64,000 nucleotides of DNA from CALOCN01 sp942491735 (GCA_942491735.1 CALOCN010000008.1:62001-126000), one strand, 5' to 3'. Shown: positions 1 through 8,777, numbered from the stretch's first letter. The notes: a model not told the origin generated them from the sequence alone. A program made the numbers and translations.

Positions 1-156
1 GTTGGAGGTGGCGTGAGGGTCGCTGTTGATGCTGAGGGGATACCAGAGCGACAGGTTGACCGCGTGGTGAGGCTGGGCCTCCGAGACGAACGGGGTCGAC
101 GCCAGGGCCAGAACCCCCAGAACACAGATTGAGATGTTTCGTACCCGTTGGGTCAT
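1..156 (-). CDS. Secreted protein of unknown function, N-terminal part only
   Basis: The reading frame runs off the left edge of the window, so only the first 52 residues are visible. It begins with a clear signal peptide: a short basic stretch, a hydrophobic core (ICVLGVLALA) and a probable cleavage site after SEA. The mature part starts with alternating hydrophobic residues (HAVNLSLWYPLSI), which fits the first strand of an outer-membrane barrel or surface-repeat protein. No strong Shine-Dalgarno sequence is visible before the ATG at 156. The gene is divergent from the barrel-like gene starting at 351. Function cannot be assigned from this fragment. Confidence 0.6.
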   Translation of the reverse strand, partial: MTQRVRNISICVLGVLALASTPFVSEAQPHHAVNLSLWYPLSINSDPHATSN

Positions 157-350
157 CCTGAGTCGCCAAGGAAAGAGATAATGCAAAGGCGTCGTCCTGT
201 AGCAGCGGACCCGACTCCCTTCGACCCCGGGAGTCTACTCAGGGCTTGAAGGTCCGTCGACCCGAAATCCGGTGGATTGGGGGTGGTGATGGCATCCTTG
301 CCGGTCTTATCATACGGGCCACAAGTTCACGCCCTCACCCGGGGAATACG

Positions 351-992
351 ATGCCGTTCCCGTTTCGCAGATCCATCATCGCCAGCCTGGCCGGCCTGCT
401 CTTCGCAGGAGCGGCGTTTGCCGGTGCGCCCTATGATCGCCAGGGCTGGATGGCCGGTCTTGGCTTTGGCCTGGGTCGCGGGGAAACCACCGATTCCAAC
501 GGCAGTGTTTCGGTGTGGAAGGAGGGCATGACCCCCCAGATCCGGTTCGGAAAAATGTTGGGCCGGCGATTCCTGGTCAGTTATGAGCAGCAAATGTGGT
601 TCCGTGAACAGGGCACCGGAGTCTACGCCCCCAACGAGAACGAGATCCGGGTCCGCCCCAACCTCCAGATCTTCGGACTTGGAATCACCTGGTACCCCGG
701 GAATCTGAACAACGCCTGGGGCGGTCTGTTCTTCCAGGGAGCGGTGGGGCCCGCGCATGCGGGATGGACGGTCGTCACCTCGGAGCCCGAGGACCCGGCC
801 AGCGAAGACATTCAGCGCCGGATCGACGAGTTCGGCGTCGGAGCCTCCCTGGGTGCCGGGTACGAGTTCATGGTGGGGCGCCATTTCGCTCCGGGGGTCG
901 AGGTCACCGCGCGATACTTCTCGATCGACGAGGTGTTCTACGACACCGCCTGGTTGGCCACCCTCGGCCTGCACCTGAGCTACTACTTCTAG
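351..992 (+). CDS. Small outer-membrane beta-barrel-like protein
   Basis: A 213-residue exported protein. I chose the ATG at 351 because it is preceded by GGGGAA and opens a good signal peptide ending at AFA-G near residue 24; the frame is open further upstream but that part has no export signal. The mature chain has many short amphipathic strands rich in Gly, Tyr and Phe, and ends in an aromatic Tyr-Tyr-Phe, the usual C-terminal signature recognised by the BAM machinery. This fits an 8-10 strand OmpA/OmpX-like barrel. Exact role unknown. It converges on the amidohydrolase gene, with 11 bases between stop codons. Confidence 0.65.
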   Translation: MPFPFRRSIIASLAGLLFAGAAFAGAPYDRQGWMAGLGFGLGRGETTDSNGSVSVWKEGMTPQIRFGKMLGRRFLVSYEQQMWFREQGTGVYAPNENEIRVRPNLQIFGLGITWYPGNLNNAWGGLFFQGAVGPAHAGWTVVTSEPEDPASEDIQRRIDEFGVGASLGAGYEFMVGRHFAPGVEVTARYFSIDEVFYDTAWLATLGLHLSYYF

Positions 993-1003
993 TCGCCCCG
1001 GCC

Positions 1004-4000
1004 CTACGGCTCGATGCAACCCCACTGCATCATCCCGGGAGGCACCTCGTTGAGCGGCGGACCCGCCGGCAGCGGCACCGCGGTCGGGACGATCTGATCC
1101 ATGGAACGCGCGTCGAACAGGCGGCCGTTGATCATGACCCGGTCCACGTCCTCGGTGCGCCGGATGTCCTCGCGCGGGTCGCTTCCCAGCACGATGAGAT
1201 CGGCCAGTTTGCCTTCCTCGATGGAGCCGACCGCGTGGTCCAGCCCGATCGCCGTGGCCCCAAGGATGGTCCCCACCCGCAGGACGTCGTAGGGATCGAG
1301 CCCCCCCTGGGCGAACATCCACATCTCCCAGTGCACCCCCAACCCCTGCATCTGGCCGTGGGCACCCACCTCGGCAATGCCGCCCCGGCGCACCACCTCG
1401 GCCGCGCTGCGAGCAAGCTCCAGGTGATGGAACTCCCCTTCCGGAACCAGGGTCCGCCGACGCGAGCGGGGGTCCACCCGGTTGCGGGGAACAAAGGTGA
1501 GCAGCCGCTCGTTCTCCCACACGTTGGTCTTCTGGTACCAGTAGTTCTCGCCCCACAGCCCGCCGTACCCCACTACTAGGGTCGGGGTGTACCCGGTCCG
1601 GCTTTGGGACATGAGGGTCAACGCATCCTCGTAGAGCGGGGCGATGGGAACCGCGTGCTCCAGGGTGGTGTGACCGTCCATGAACATGGACATGTTGTGG
1701 GCATAGAAGGAACCGCCCTCGGGGACGATCATCATTTCCAGATCACGGGCGGCCCGGATGACCCACTGCCGCTGCTCCCGCCGGGGCTGGTTGTAGCTCT
1801 TGGCGCTGAAGGCCCCGTAGGCCTTGAGCCGGGCCAGATGTCGATGCGCATCCTCCACCGAGTTGATGACCGATTTGAACTCCCCCTCCGCGCCGTAGAG
1901 GATGGTTCCGGTCGAGAACACCCGGGGTCCCACCAGGACTCCCGCCTTGACCATCTCGCTCATGGCGAAGACCCGGCGGGTGTTGTTGCTGGGGTCATGG
2001 GTGGTGGTCACCCCAAAGGCCAGATTGGCCAGGTAGGCCCAGTTCTGCTGGGCGTCGAGATCGTTTCCGGAGCTTCCCATGTGGGCATGAACATCCACGT
2101 AGCCTGGAAGCAACACCTTGCCCGACACGTCGATCACCCGCGCACCGTCGACCGACACCGCATCCCGGGTTCCCACCGCGACAATGCGATTCCCCCGCAC
2201 CCGCACCACCCCGTCCTCGATGACCCGGGGTTCGGTCATGGTGAGCACGGTGGCGCCCACCAGCGCGATATCGGTATCCGGGACGTCCGCCGGAGCGGTC
2301 CAGCCCAGACGCACGCTGTCCGGTTCCACCGGCACGTCGCCGGTGTCGCTGGGGGCGAAGAGCGGCTCGACTTCCACCGAGAAGAGATCCGGCCCCAGCA
2401 CCCAGCTCAGGGTGCGGCTGTCCGCGGACCAACTCAGCGCCTCCCCGGCGATACCGCTGACCTTGCGCACCGGAAGGGCCTTCATGTCGGGACCCACCGG
2501 GACCGCCTTCCCGGCCAGGGGGCGCGGCGCAACGTACACTTCCCACAGCTCCTCGAATCCCACCCAGCGCCCGTCAGGCGACAGCACGATCTCGCGGGCC
2601 CGGTCCGAGGTCACCAGGTCCCGCCGGTCCCCCCCCAGGCGGTCGACCGAGTACAGGGTCTTGGTGTCGTCACCCCACTGGTAGAGAAGGATGCGTTCGC
2701 CGTCGGTGTCGAAACCGGGTGACAGACCGTCCTCGGTCACGAGCCGCGGTTCGCCTCCGGCCAGGGGCACGATATAGATACCGGTCTCGTTGACGTGGTG
2801 GTTGCCGCGGTAGCCGTCGCCGCCACCGCGTCGGTACACCACTTCCTTGCCGTCGGGGGACACCTGGGGGTGGCTGTAGTGACCCGGGCGGGTGACCACG
2901 TTGCGTGGGCTGCCGCCGGAGCTGCCCACCACACGCACCCGACCGCTCTCGGTGTCGTTCCAGGAGACATAGACAATGCGCCGTCCGTCCGGGGTCCAGA
3001 CCGGATGCGCTTCGGTGTCGCTGCCGTGGGTGAGTCGTCGCGGAGCCCCGCCCGCGAGGTCCCGGGTCCACAGACGTCCCAGGGCCTGGAAGACCACCCG
3101 CGTGCCGTCCGGTGAGACGCGGGGCGTACGCACCACGCGCACCGGAAAGGTGTCCCCGCCGATCTCCTGGCGGAACCGCAGCGCCTCCACCACCGGGATC
3201 TCCATGTCCGCGGTGAAGGGAATGACCGAGGCCTCCCCGGTACTCACGCTGACCCGGTGGATCTTCCCCTGCGCCCAGATGACGATCGAGGCCCCGTCCG
3301 GCGTCCAGGCGAACCCGGGATACACGCCGTGCACGGCCCAGGTTTCCTGGGAGTCCTTGCTGAGCCCGGCGAAGAGCGGCCGGTCGATCCCGGTCTCCAG
3401 GTCGCGGAGCATGAGCACGGTGTTGAGCCGCGCCCGCCCCACATAGGCCAGGGTGCGCCCGTCCGGGCTGATCTCCGGGCGCACGCTCCCCCCGGGCCGG
3501 CTGACCAGGGTCTCGGTCCCGCCCTCGACCAGATCCACCCGGCGCAGTGTGTAGATGGTGGTGTTGGGATCCTTGTTGTAGGAGAAGCTGCTGCCGGGGG
3601 TGCTGTCGATGGAGTAGAAGAGGTAGCGCCCGTCCGGGGAGATCTCCGGCTCCCCCACGTCCTTCTGGTCGTTGGGACGCTTGGTGAGTTGCACGCCGGC
3701 CCCGCCGTGGGCCACGTCGTACATCCACATCTCGCCGGCCCCCAGGGAGCGCCGACTGCTGAAGTGCTTCTTGGCCACCAGGTACCTGCCGTCCGGGGTC
3801 CACACCGCGTTGTTGAGGAGACGGAAGTCCTCCTTGGTGATCTGACGGGAGTCGGTGCCGTCGGCCCGCATCACCCAGATGTTGTCGCCGCCGCCGGCGT
3901 CGCTGGTGAAGCTGATCCAGCCGCCGTCCGGGCTGAAGCGGGGTTGGATCTCGTAGGCCCGGCCACCGCGCAACAAGGTTGCCGATCCCCCGGTGATGGG

Positions 4001-4279
4001 CAGGGTGTAGATGTCGCCCAGCAGGTCGAAGGCAATCGTCTTCCCATCCGGCGAGACATCGAGGCTCATCCAGGTCCCCTCGCTCACCGTGGGGGTAAGG
4101 GAAGTCTGGGGCCCCATGTCCGAGGTGTTGACGTCCCACCCGGAGTCCTCGGCGGCGGTGGTGTCGGCGGCCGAAGTGTCCGCGGGAGCCGGTTCCTCGT
4201 GCTCGCCCATCTGGTGAGGGTTGGCGTACACCAGGGCGGGGACAAGGAACAGGGCGAGGGCGACATGCAGTCGGATCAT
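1004..4279 (-). CDS. Secreted amidohydrolase with N-terminal TolB-like beta-propeller
   Basis: This 1091-residue protein starts with a signal peptide (about 19 residues, cleaved after VYA) and an acidic Ala/Glu/Asp-rich linker. Residues about 60-650 contain repeated SPDG-type PD40/WD40-like motifs typical of TolB-like propellers. The C-terminal third is an amidohydrolase domain with the HxH metal motif (GYVDVHAHMG, near residue 728) and later conserved His residues in YAHNMSMF, LEHAVP and GAHGQ. Proteins of this architecture are usually described as periplasmic or secreted metal-dependent hydrolases, possibly peptidase or prolidase-like; the substrate is not deducible. AGGAG lies 8 bases before the ATG. 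A TGCTACATT -10-like box lies about 55 bases upstream. Confidence 0.88.
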   Translation of the reverse strand: MIRLHVALALFLVPALVYANPHQMGEHEEPAPADTSAADTTAAEDSGWDVNTSDMGPQTSLTPTVSEGTWMSLDVSPDGKTIAFDLLGDIYTLPITGGSATLLRGGRAYEIQPRFSPDGGWISFTSDAGGGDNIWVMRADGTDSRQITKEDFRLLNNAVWTPDGRYLVAKKHFSSRRSLGAGEMWMYDVAHGGAGVQLTKRPNDQKDVGEPEISPDGRYLFYSIDSTPGSSFSYNKDPNTTIYTLRRVDLVEGGTETLVSRPGGSVRPEISPDGRTLAYVGRARLNTVLMLRDLETGIDRPLFAGLSKDSQETWAVHGVYPGFAWTPDGASIVIWAQGKIHRVSVSTGEASVIPFTADMEIPVVEALRFRQEIGGDTFPVRVVRTPRVSPDGTRVVFQALGRLWTRDLAGGAPRRLTHGSDTEAHPVWTPDGRRIVYVSWNDTESGRVRVVGSSGGSPRNVVTRPGHYSHPQVSPDGKEVVYRRGGGDGYRGNHHVNETGIYIVPLAGGEPRLVTEDGLSPGFDTDGERILLYQWGDDTKTLYSVDRLGGDRRDLVTSDRAREIVLSPDGRWVGFEELWEVYVAPRPLAGKAVPVGPDMKALPVRKVSGIAGEALSWSADSRTLSWVLGPDLFSVEVEPLFAPSDTGDVPVEPDSVRLGWTAPADVPDTDIALVGATVLTMTEPRVIEDGVVRVRGNRIVAVGTRDAVSVDGARVIDVSGKVLLPGYVDVHAHMGSSGNDLDAQQNWAYLANLAFGVTTTHDPSNNTRRVFAMSEMVKAGVLVGPRVFSTGTILYGAEGEFKSVINSVEDAHRHLARLKAYGAFSAKSYNQPRREQRQWVIRAARDLEMMIVPEGGSFYAHNMSMFMDGHTTLEHAVPIAPLYEDALTLMSQSRTGYTPTLVVGYGGLWGENYWYQKTNVWENERLLTFVPRNRVDPRSRRRTLVPEGEFHHLELARSAAEVVRRGGIAEVGAHGQMQGLGVHWEMWMFAQGGLDPYDVLRVGTILGATAIGLDHAVGSIEEGKLADLIVLGSDPREDIRRTEDVDRVMINGRLFDARSMDQIVPTAVPLPAGPPLNEVPPGMMQWGCIEP

Positions 4280-4333
4280 GCAACGGCTCCTGAGGGAGGG
4301 TTCCAGGCGGCCTGGGGCCGCATTCGGCGTTGG

Positions 4334-4342
4334 AATGTAGCA
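4334..4342 (-). promoter_or_regulatory. Extended -10 promoter candidate for the amidohydrolase gene
   Basis: On the minus strand the bases read TGCTACATT, a TGn extension followed by a TAnnnT hexamer, about 55 bases before the ATG at 4279. No convincing -35 is visible. The same TGCTAnnnT pattern precedes several other genes in this window (5760, 8684, 12549, 25856, 34890), which is the main support. Confidence 0.45.
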
Positions 4343-4418
4343 CAGCGGTAAACGGATCCGAGGGTCCGGGCGACTCTACCGGCGAGCCCTTTGGGGGGGC
4401 CTCACCAAGGAGAAACCC

Positions 4419-5681
4419 ATGAGAACCGCCTGCCTTGTCCTGTGTTCGCTGACCCTTCTTGCCGTGCAGTCACCGGTGGCGGGGGCCCGATCCTCGCCTC
4501 CCCCGGTTTCCGACATCACCACCCCCCAGGTCACCCCGAGACCCATTCCCCGGTTCGTGGAGGACGCGGTGGCGTGGCTGGTCAGCGTGCAACACGAGGA
4601 CGGGGGATGGGGCGCCGGCTTTCACGACCGCCAGGAGATCACCGACCCGTCCCTGGTGCCCTCGGATCCTGCCGCCACCGCCTTCACCGCCATGACGCTC
4701 CTGCGCTGCGGGAACACACCCACCAGCGGCGCGTACGCCAACACGGTGCGGCGCGCCACCGAGTACCTCATCACCCAGGTCGCCAACGCCCCCACCGAGG
4801 GGCCGCTCATCACCGACATGACCGGCACCCAGATCCAAAGCAAGCTGGGCAAGCTCATCGACACCTCCATGACCGTCCTCTTCTTCTCCCGGCTCTTGCC
4901 CCAGCTTCCCGAGGGGGACCTGCGCGACCGCGCCGACGCCGCCCTGGGCAAGTGTCTGCGCAAGCTGGAAGGAGCCCAGGAGGCCAACGGCGGCTGGGGG
5001 CACGCGGGCTGGGCCGGCGTCCTGCAGTCCTCGATCGGCTACTCCGCCCTGGAAATGGCGAGTGCGGCCGGCAAACGGGTCGACAGCGGGGTGTTGGATC
5101 GGGCCCGCGAGCATCATCTGGAGAACTACGACCGCGACACCGGCAAGGCCTCGGCGGCCGACGGCGCCGGAGTGGAGCTCTACGCCTGGTCCACCTCGCT
5201 GCGAGCGGCAGCCGGCGAGGCCAGGCAGGCCGAGAACCTGGTCAACCAGGCCAAGCGGGAGGGGCGGATCGAGGCGGACGCGCCGGTTTCCGAACAGGTG
5301 CTCGACCAACTGGGATTGCGTCCCGGGCGGGCCAAGGAACTGATGAACGCCTACTCCCAGGTGCAGCAGCAGAACGAACGTCTCAGCGATCAGCAGCTCA
5401 TTGACGGGTTCGGCAACAACGGGGGGGAGGAGTTCCTGAGCTACCTGCTCACCAGCGAGTCCCTGGTCATCACCGGCGGACGGGCATGGGACGAGTGGAA
5501 CGAGCGCATGCATCGCCGGCTCGCGGCGATCCAGGCGGAGAACGCGACCTGGGGTGGGCAACACTGCATCACCACCCCGGTCTTCTGCACCTCGGCGGTC
5601 GTGCAATGCCTGACCGCGGACCGCGACGCGGACCTGCTGGCCGCGGCCGCCGGGGTGGATCGGGAGGGCGACGGCGAGTGA
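4419..5681 (+). CDS. Exported prenyltransferase/squalene-oxidase-repeat protein
   Basis: A 420-residue protein with a signal peptide (to about residue 23). After this come alpha/alpha-barrel repeats of the squalene cyclase/prenyltransferase type: SVQHEDGGWGAGF near residue 60, ANGGWGHAGWAGV near residue 190 and a third degenerate copy (ATWGGQHCITTP) near residue 380. The QxxDGGWG core is the QW motif of this fold. The protein is much shorter than true squalene-hopene cyclases (about 630 residues) and lacks an obvious DxDD catalytic motif, so it is probably not a cyclase but a secreted protein using the same toroid fold. AAGGAG precedes the ATG. It is divergent from the amidohydrolase gene. 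Confidence 0.75.
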   Translation: MRTACLVLCSLTLLAVQSPVAGARSSPPPVSDITTPQVTPRPIPRFVEDAVAWLVSVQHEDGGWGAGFHDRQEITDPSLVPSDPAATAFTAMTLLRCGNTPTSGAYANTVRRATEYLITQVANAPTEGPLITDMTGTQIQSKLGKLIDTSMTVLFFSRLLPQLPEGDLRDRADAALGKCLRKLEGAQEANGGWGHAGWAGVLQSSIGYSALEMASAAGKRVDSGVLDRAREHHLENYDRDTGKASAADGAGVELYAWSTSLRAAAGEARQAENLVNQAKREGRIEADAPVSEQVLDQLGLRPGRAKELMNAYSQVQQQNERLSDQQLIDGFGNNGGEEFLSYLLTSESLVITGGRAWDEWNERMHRRLAAIQAENATWGGQHCITTPVFCTSAVVQCLTADRDADLLAAAAGVDREGDGE

Positions 5682-5707
5682 TCCGCACCGCACCGTAGCC
5701 GGCCACG

Positions 5708-5738
5708 ACGGCCCTCACCCGATCCGGGTGGGGGCCGT
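5708..5738 (+). terminator. Hairpin after the squalene-like gene
   Basis: A 14-base arm (5708-5721) pairs with 5725-5738 across a 3-base ATC loop, with a single G-T wobble. It lies 27 bases past the stop codon at 5681. The T-run after the stem is poor (TTCCCT), so it may act as an mRNA 3' stabiliser or weak terminator. Confidence 0.5.
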
Positions 5739-5759
5739 TCCCTGCGGGCGACCCGTGTT

Positions 5760-5768
5760 TGCTATATT
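5760..5768 (+). promoter_or_regulatory. Extended -10 promoter candidate for the NHL gene
   Basis: TGCTATATT, 30 bases before the ATG at 5798; the hexamer TATATT is the best -10 in this intergenic stretch. It would give a leader of about 23 bases carrying the GGAGG ribosome binding site. No clear -35. Confidence 0.5.
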
Positions 5769-5797
5769 GGCCTTCCGTCGCCAACCGGAGGTCCTGG

Positions 5798-6775
5798 ATG
5801 ACGTCTCGCGCTTCCCTCCCCTTCCTTCTTGTCCTCCTGGTCGGCTTGCCGGCCTCGGTCCGCGCCGACACGCCCCCGACCTTCCAGCTCCAGTGGGGAT
5901 CCCTGGGCGCCCCGGGCGCCGGTCCCGGCGAGTTCTGGAACCCGGGCGGCGTGGCGCTGGACGCCGGCGGGAACGTCTTCGTGGTCGAGCTCGACAATCA
6001 CCGGCTACAGAAGTTCAACAACAACGGGGGCTACCTCGACCAGTGGGGCAGCTCCGGGAGCGGCAACAGCGAGTTCGCCGCCCCACGCGGGGTCGCCGTG
6101 GGTCCCGATGGCAGCGTCTACGTCGCCGACACCAGCAATCACCGGATCCAGAAGTTCTCACCCACCGGCGTGTTTCAGCTGGGGTGGGGGACCGAGGGAT
6201 CGGGTGAAGGCCAGTTCGATCAGCCTCATGACGTGGCGGTCGAGTCCAACGGGACGGTCTACGTCACCGACCGGGACAACCACCGGATCCAGAAGTTCAA
6301 CGCTTCGGGTGGGTTCCTCGCTTCATGGGGCACCCGCGGATCCGGCGCGGGGGATCTGTCCTTTCCCCTGGGTCTCGATGTCGCGGAGGGTTTCGTCTAC
6401 GTGACCGAGGCCGGGAACCATCGGGTGCAGAAGTTCACCACGGCGGGCGTGGCGGTGGATACCTGGGGCGGACAGGGGGCCTCCGCCGGGCAACTGAACA
6501 GTCCCTGGGGAATCAGCGTCGCCGCGGACGGAACGGTCTATGTCGTGGATCGAGGCAACCACCGGATCCAGGGGTTCGACACCAGCGGTGCCTGGCTGAT
6601 GATGTGGGGAAGCATGGGAACGGGAGAGGGCGAGTTCTGGTGGCCGCTGGGGATCGCCGCCGATTCCGCCGGCAACGTGTTCGTGTCGGATGGCTTCTAC
6701 CGGATGCAGAAGTTCGGCCGCACCGTCCCGGTGGAAAGAACGACCTGGGGACGGGTCAAGAGCCGCTTCCCCTGA
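5798..6775 (+). CDS. Secreted NHL-repeat beta-propeller with TWGR-type C-terminal tail
   Basis: The ATG at 5798 follows GGAGG and opens a signal peptide ending near residue 24 (VRA-D). The mature protein is almost entirely six NHL repeats, each with the core VYVxDxxNHRIQKF, which should close into one six-bladed propeller, a ligand- or partner-binding scaffold rather than an enzyme. The last 16 residues (VPVERTTWGRVKSRFP, bases 6725-6772) are outside the propeller and strongly resemble the C-terminus of the otherwise unrelated secreted protein at 37680-38663. I infer that this tail is a shared sorting or anchoring tag. 325 residues in total. Confidence 0.85.
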   Translation: MTSRASLPFLLVLLVGLPASVRADTPPTFQLQWGSLGAPGAGPGEFWNPGGVALDAGGNVFVVELDNHRLQKFNNNGGYLDQWGSSGSGNSEFAAPRGVAVGPDGSVYVADTSNHRIQKFSPTGVFQLGWGTEGSGEGQFDQPHDVAVESNGTVYVTDRDNHRIQKFNASGGFLASWGTRGSGAGDLSFPLGLDVAEGFVYVTEAGNHRVQKFTTAGVAVDTWGGQGASAGQLNSPWGISVAADGTVYVVDRGNHRIQGFDTSGAWLMMWGSMGTGEGEFWWPLGIAADSAGNVFVSDGFYRMQKFGRTVPVERTTWGRVKSRFP

Positions 6776-6895
6776 GTCTCGCGCCCTTTCCGGGCTCCAA
6801 TCTGATACCCATCCGTTCCATTCAGGATATGATCTGTCCTCGATTCGGGTCCGGAGCGACCCGCCAATGGACCTCCAGAAAGAAAGGGTGCCCTC

Positions 6896-7546
6896 ATGTC
6901 CGTGCGTATCGGAGCCCAAGCTCCCAACTTCAAAGCCAAGACGACCCAGGGAGAGATCGATTTCCACGAGTGGATCGGGGATGGCTGGGCCATTCTCTTC
7001 TCCCACCCCAAGGACTTCACGCCGGTCTGCACCACGGAGCTCGGCTACATGGCCTCGCTGGAGCCGGAGTTCGCCAAGCGCAACTGCAAGATCATCGGCC
7101 TGAGCGCGGATCCGGTATCGGATCACGAGGCGTGGAAGAAGGACATCGAGTCGACCCAGGGCCACGCGGTCAAGTACCCCATGATCGGCGACGACGATCT
7201 TGCCGTGGCCAAGCTCTACGACATGCTGCCCGAGCAGGAGGTGCCGGGAGCACGCACCGCCAAGGACAACGAGACGGTGCGCACGGTGTTCCTGATCGGG
7301 CCGGACAAGAAGGTCAAGGCGATGCTCGCCTATCCCATGACCACCGGTCGGAACTTCGACGAGGTGATGCGACTCCTCGACTCGGTCCAGCTCACCGCCA
7401 AGGAGACCCTGGCCACCCCGGTGAACTGGCAGCCGGGTGGCGATGTCATCATCCCCCCCAGCGTCTCCAACGAGGAAGCGGAGAAGAAGTATCCCCAGGG
7501 TTGGAAGACGGTCACGCCGTACCTGCGGGTGCTCAAGAGGGGCTAG
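6896..7546 (+). CDS. 1-Cys peroxiredoxin (Prx6 family)
   Basis: A 216-residue peroxiredoxin that reduces H2O2 and organic peroxides in the cytoplasm. The peroxidatic Cys45 is in the motif FTPVCTTE, and the preceding FSHPKDFTP is typical of the Prx6 branch. Length (about 215-225 in the family) and the long C-terminal dimerisation part (GWKTVTPYLR near the end) match 1-Cys Prx6 rather than AhpC. No second resolving Cys motif is visible. AGAAAGG precedes the start. A possible -10 (TATGAT) lies at 6828-6833. It ends 10 bases from the convergent DinB-like gene. Confidence 0.93.
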   Translation: MSVRIGAQAPNFKAKTTQGEIDFHEWIGDGWAILFSHPKDFTPVCTTELGYMASLEPEFAKRNCKIIGLSADPVSDHEAWKKDIESTQGHAVKYPMIGDDDLAVAKLYDMLPEQEVPGARTAKDNETVRTVFLIGPDKKVKAMLAYPMTTGRNFDEVMRLLDSVQLTAKETLATPVNWQPGGDVIIPPSVSNEEAEKKYPQGWKTVTPYLRVLKRG

Positions 7547-7556
7547 GCCCGGGGCG

Positions 7557-8021
7557 TCAGGACTTCCCCGCCATCATCTTCTCGAGCTGGAAGCGGTGTC
7601 GCAGCGGGTGCATGACCGCGTGCTCCATCATGGCGTCGATGCAGTAGATCGTCTTCCAGCGGCTGGGATAGGCCTCTTCATAGCGCTTGCCCGGAACGTC
7701 CACCAGCGGGGTGCGCCACTTCTCGAGCACGTGCAGGATGTAGGTCTCCGCTTCGTCGGCAATGCCCTCTACCCCGGGTGTGCTGTCGATGCCGGGATCG
7801 GGCAGCTCCAGCTTCTCGCAGATCCAGACCATATATCCGCGGGCGGCGCCACAGACATGACGGAGCAGGGCATCCATGGAGACGTAGTCGGGATCCTTGG
7901 TCTCGGGCAGGGTCACGCCCGCCTTGCGGGCCGCCTGCCAGGTGGACAGGAAAGCACGCATCTCGTGCTCATGAAGCTGGATGAGGGCGCGTGCGCCCGT
8001 ATAGGCATGTTCGGGAACCAT
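7557..8021 (-). CDS. DinB-like four-helix protein
   Basis: A 154-residue protein with the DinB/YfiT pattern: a metal-binding triad suggested by His residues in LHEHEMRAF, LLRHVCGAA and EHAVMHPLRHRF. DinB-fold proteins are metal-binding four-helix bundles, often thiol transferases or proteins of unknown function. I chose the ATG at 8021 because GGAG sits 5 bases upstream; the frame is open far beyond but upstream residues are low-complexity. It lies 44 bases downstream of the thioesterase gene on the same strand, so the two probably form an operon. Confidence 0.75.
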   Translation of the reverse strand: MVPEHAYTGARALIQLHEHEMRAFLSTWQAARKAGVTLPETKDPDYVSMDALLRHVCGAARGYMVWICEKLELPDPGIDSTPGVEGIADEAETYILHVLEKWRTPLVDVPGKRYEEAYPSRWKTIYCIDAMMEHAVMHPLRHRFQLEKMMAGKS

Positions 8022-8065
8022 GGTGTCTCCTGGGGTGGGAATCAGGCCGAGGGGTCGAGGGGTCC

Positions 8066-8632
8066 TTACCAGCGGTGGAAGGCCGGGTGCCCCTGCTCCA
8101 CCGCGACAAACGAGCCCCGGCAGACCGCGCACACCACGCCGCCGGATTCGAGGGTGGCCTCCACCGCAGTGCGATCGTTGGCGGACTCCAGCACCTTGGC
8201 GGTGAGCTTGACCGGCGCGGTCGAGGGGGTCGGCTTGCGCAGCTGGATGGAGTAGGCGGCGGTCACCGTGCACGGCGGGGCGTCCAGGTTCCGCTCCTTC
8301 ATGAAGTACATGGCCGAGGCCCAGTTCGAGTGGCAATCCAGCAGGGCGCCGATGATCCCGCCGTTGAGCATGCCCTTGAACGCCTCGTGGTGCTTCTGGG
8401 GTGTCCAGATCGCGACAAGGGTGTCCCCTTCCACGAAGCTCCGGATGCCCAGCCCCTTGGCGTTGGCCGGACCGCAGCCAAAACAGGCATTCTTCGGAGC
8501 GTAGGTCTCCTGGACACTGGGAGGACCTTCCGGCGCCTTGGCCTTGGCCGCAGCCTTCTTTGCCGTCTTCTTGGCCGTCTTCTTCTTGGCGACCTTCTTT
8601 GCCGTCGCCTGGGTCGTGCGCTTCTTGCTCAC
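8066..8632 (-). CDS. Hotdog-fold thioesterase with Lys/Ala-rich N-terminal tail
   Basis: A 188-residue protein. Residues about 45-188 form a PaaI/YigI-like hotdog thioesterase: GMLNGGIIGALLDCHSNWA contains the usual HGG(I/V)-type helix start (here NGG) and the Asp of the active-site region. Residues 2-35 are an unusual basic tail of KKTAKKTAKKAAAKAKA type, resembling histone-H1-like bacterial proteins, followed by a CFGCGPANAKG motif common in this thioesterase group. Start is GTG at 8632 with GGAG 5 bases upstream. The tail may bind nucleic acid or membranes; that is inference. First gene of a probable operon with the DinB-like gene. Confidence 0.8.
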   Translation of the reverse strand: MSKKRTTQATAKKVAKKKTAKKTAKKAAAKAKAPEGPPSVQETYAPKNACFGCGPANAKGLGIRSFVEGDTLVAIWTPQKHHEAFKGMLNGGIIGALLDCHSNWASAMYFMKERNLDAPPCTVTAAYSIQLRKPTPSTAPVKLTAKVLESANDRTAVEATLESGGVVCAVCRGSFVAVEQGHPAFHRW

Positions 8633-8683
8633 CGCAGCTCCTTTCGCCGAAAAGGGTCCAAGCCCCCCTTCCGAAGCCGCTGC

Positions 8684-8692
8684 ACTTTAGCA
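8684..8692 (-). promoter_or_regulatory. Extended -10 promoter candidate for the thioesterase operon
   Basis: Minus strand reads TGCTAAAGT about 52 bases before the GTG start at 8632, matching the TGCTAnnnT pattern seen before other genes here. No clear -35. Confidence 0.4.
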
Positions 8693-8710
8693 CGCCGCTT
8701 GGCGACCACG

Positions 8711-8745
8711 CGAAACGCCCCCGGTCGCTGGCCGGGGGCGTTTCG
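8711..8745. terminator. Perfect 14-bp inverted repeat between the lipoprotein and thioesterase genes
   Basis: Arms 8711-8724 and 8732-8745 are exact reverse complements with a 7-base loop. It lies 32 bases past the stop of the minus-strand lipoprotein (8778) and upstream of the thioesterase promoter. It is a likely transcription terminator for the lipoprotein gene even though no long T-run follows on the minus strand. Confidence 0.6.
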
Positions 8746-8777
8746 GGCTCTGCGCTCTGTGGAGGTAACGCGGAAAA

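Noticed and set aside
246..351. Longer N-terminus for the first barrel protein starting at 246
   Set aside because: The added 35 residues are not export-like, while the ATG at 351 has GGGGAA upstream and opens a clean signal peptide.
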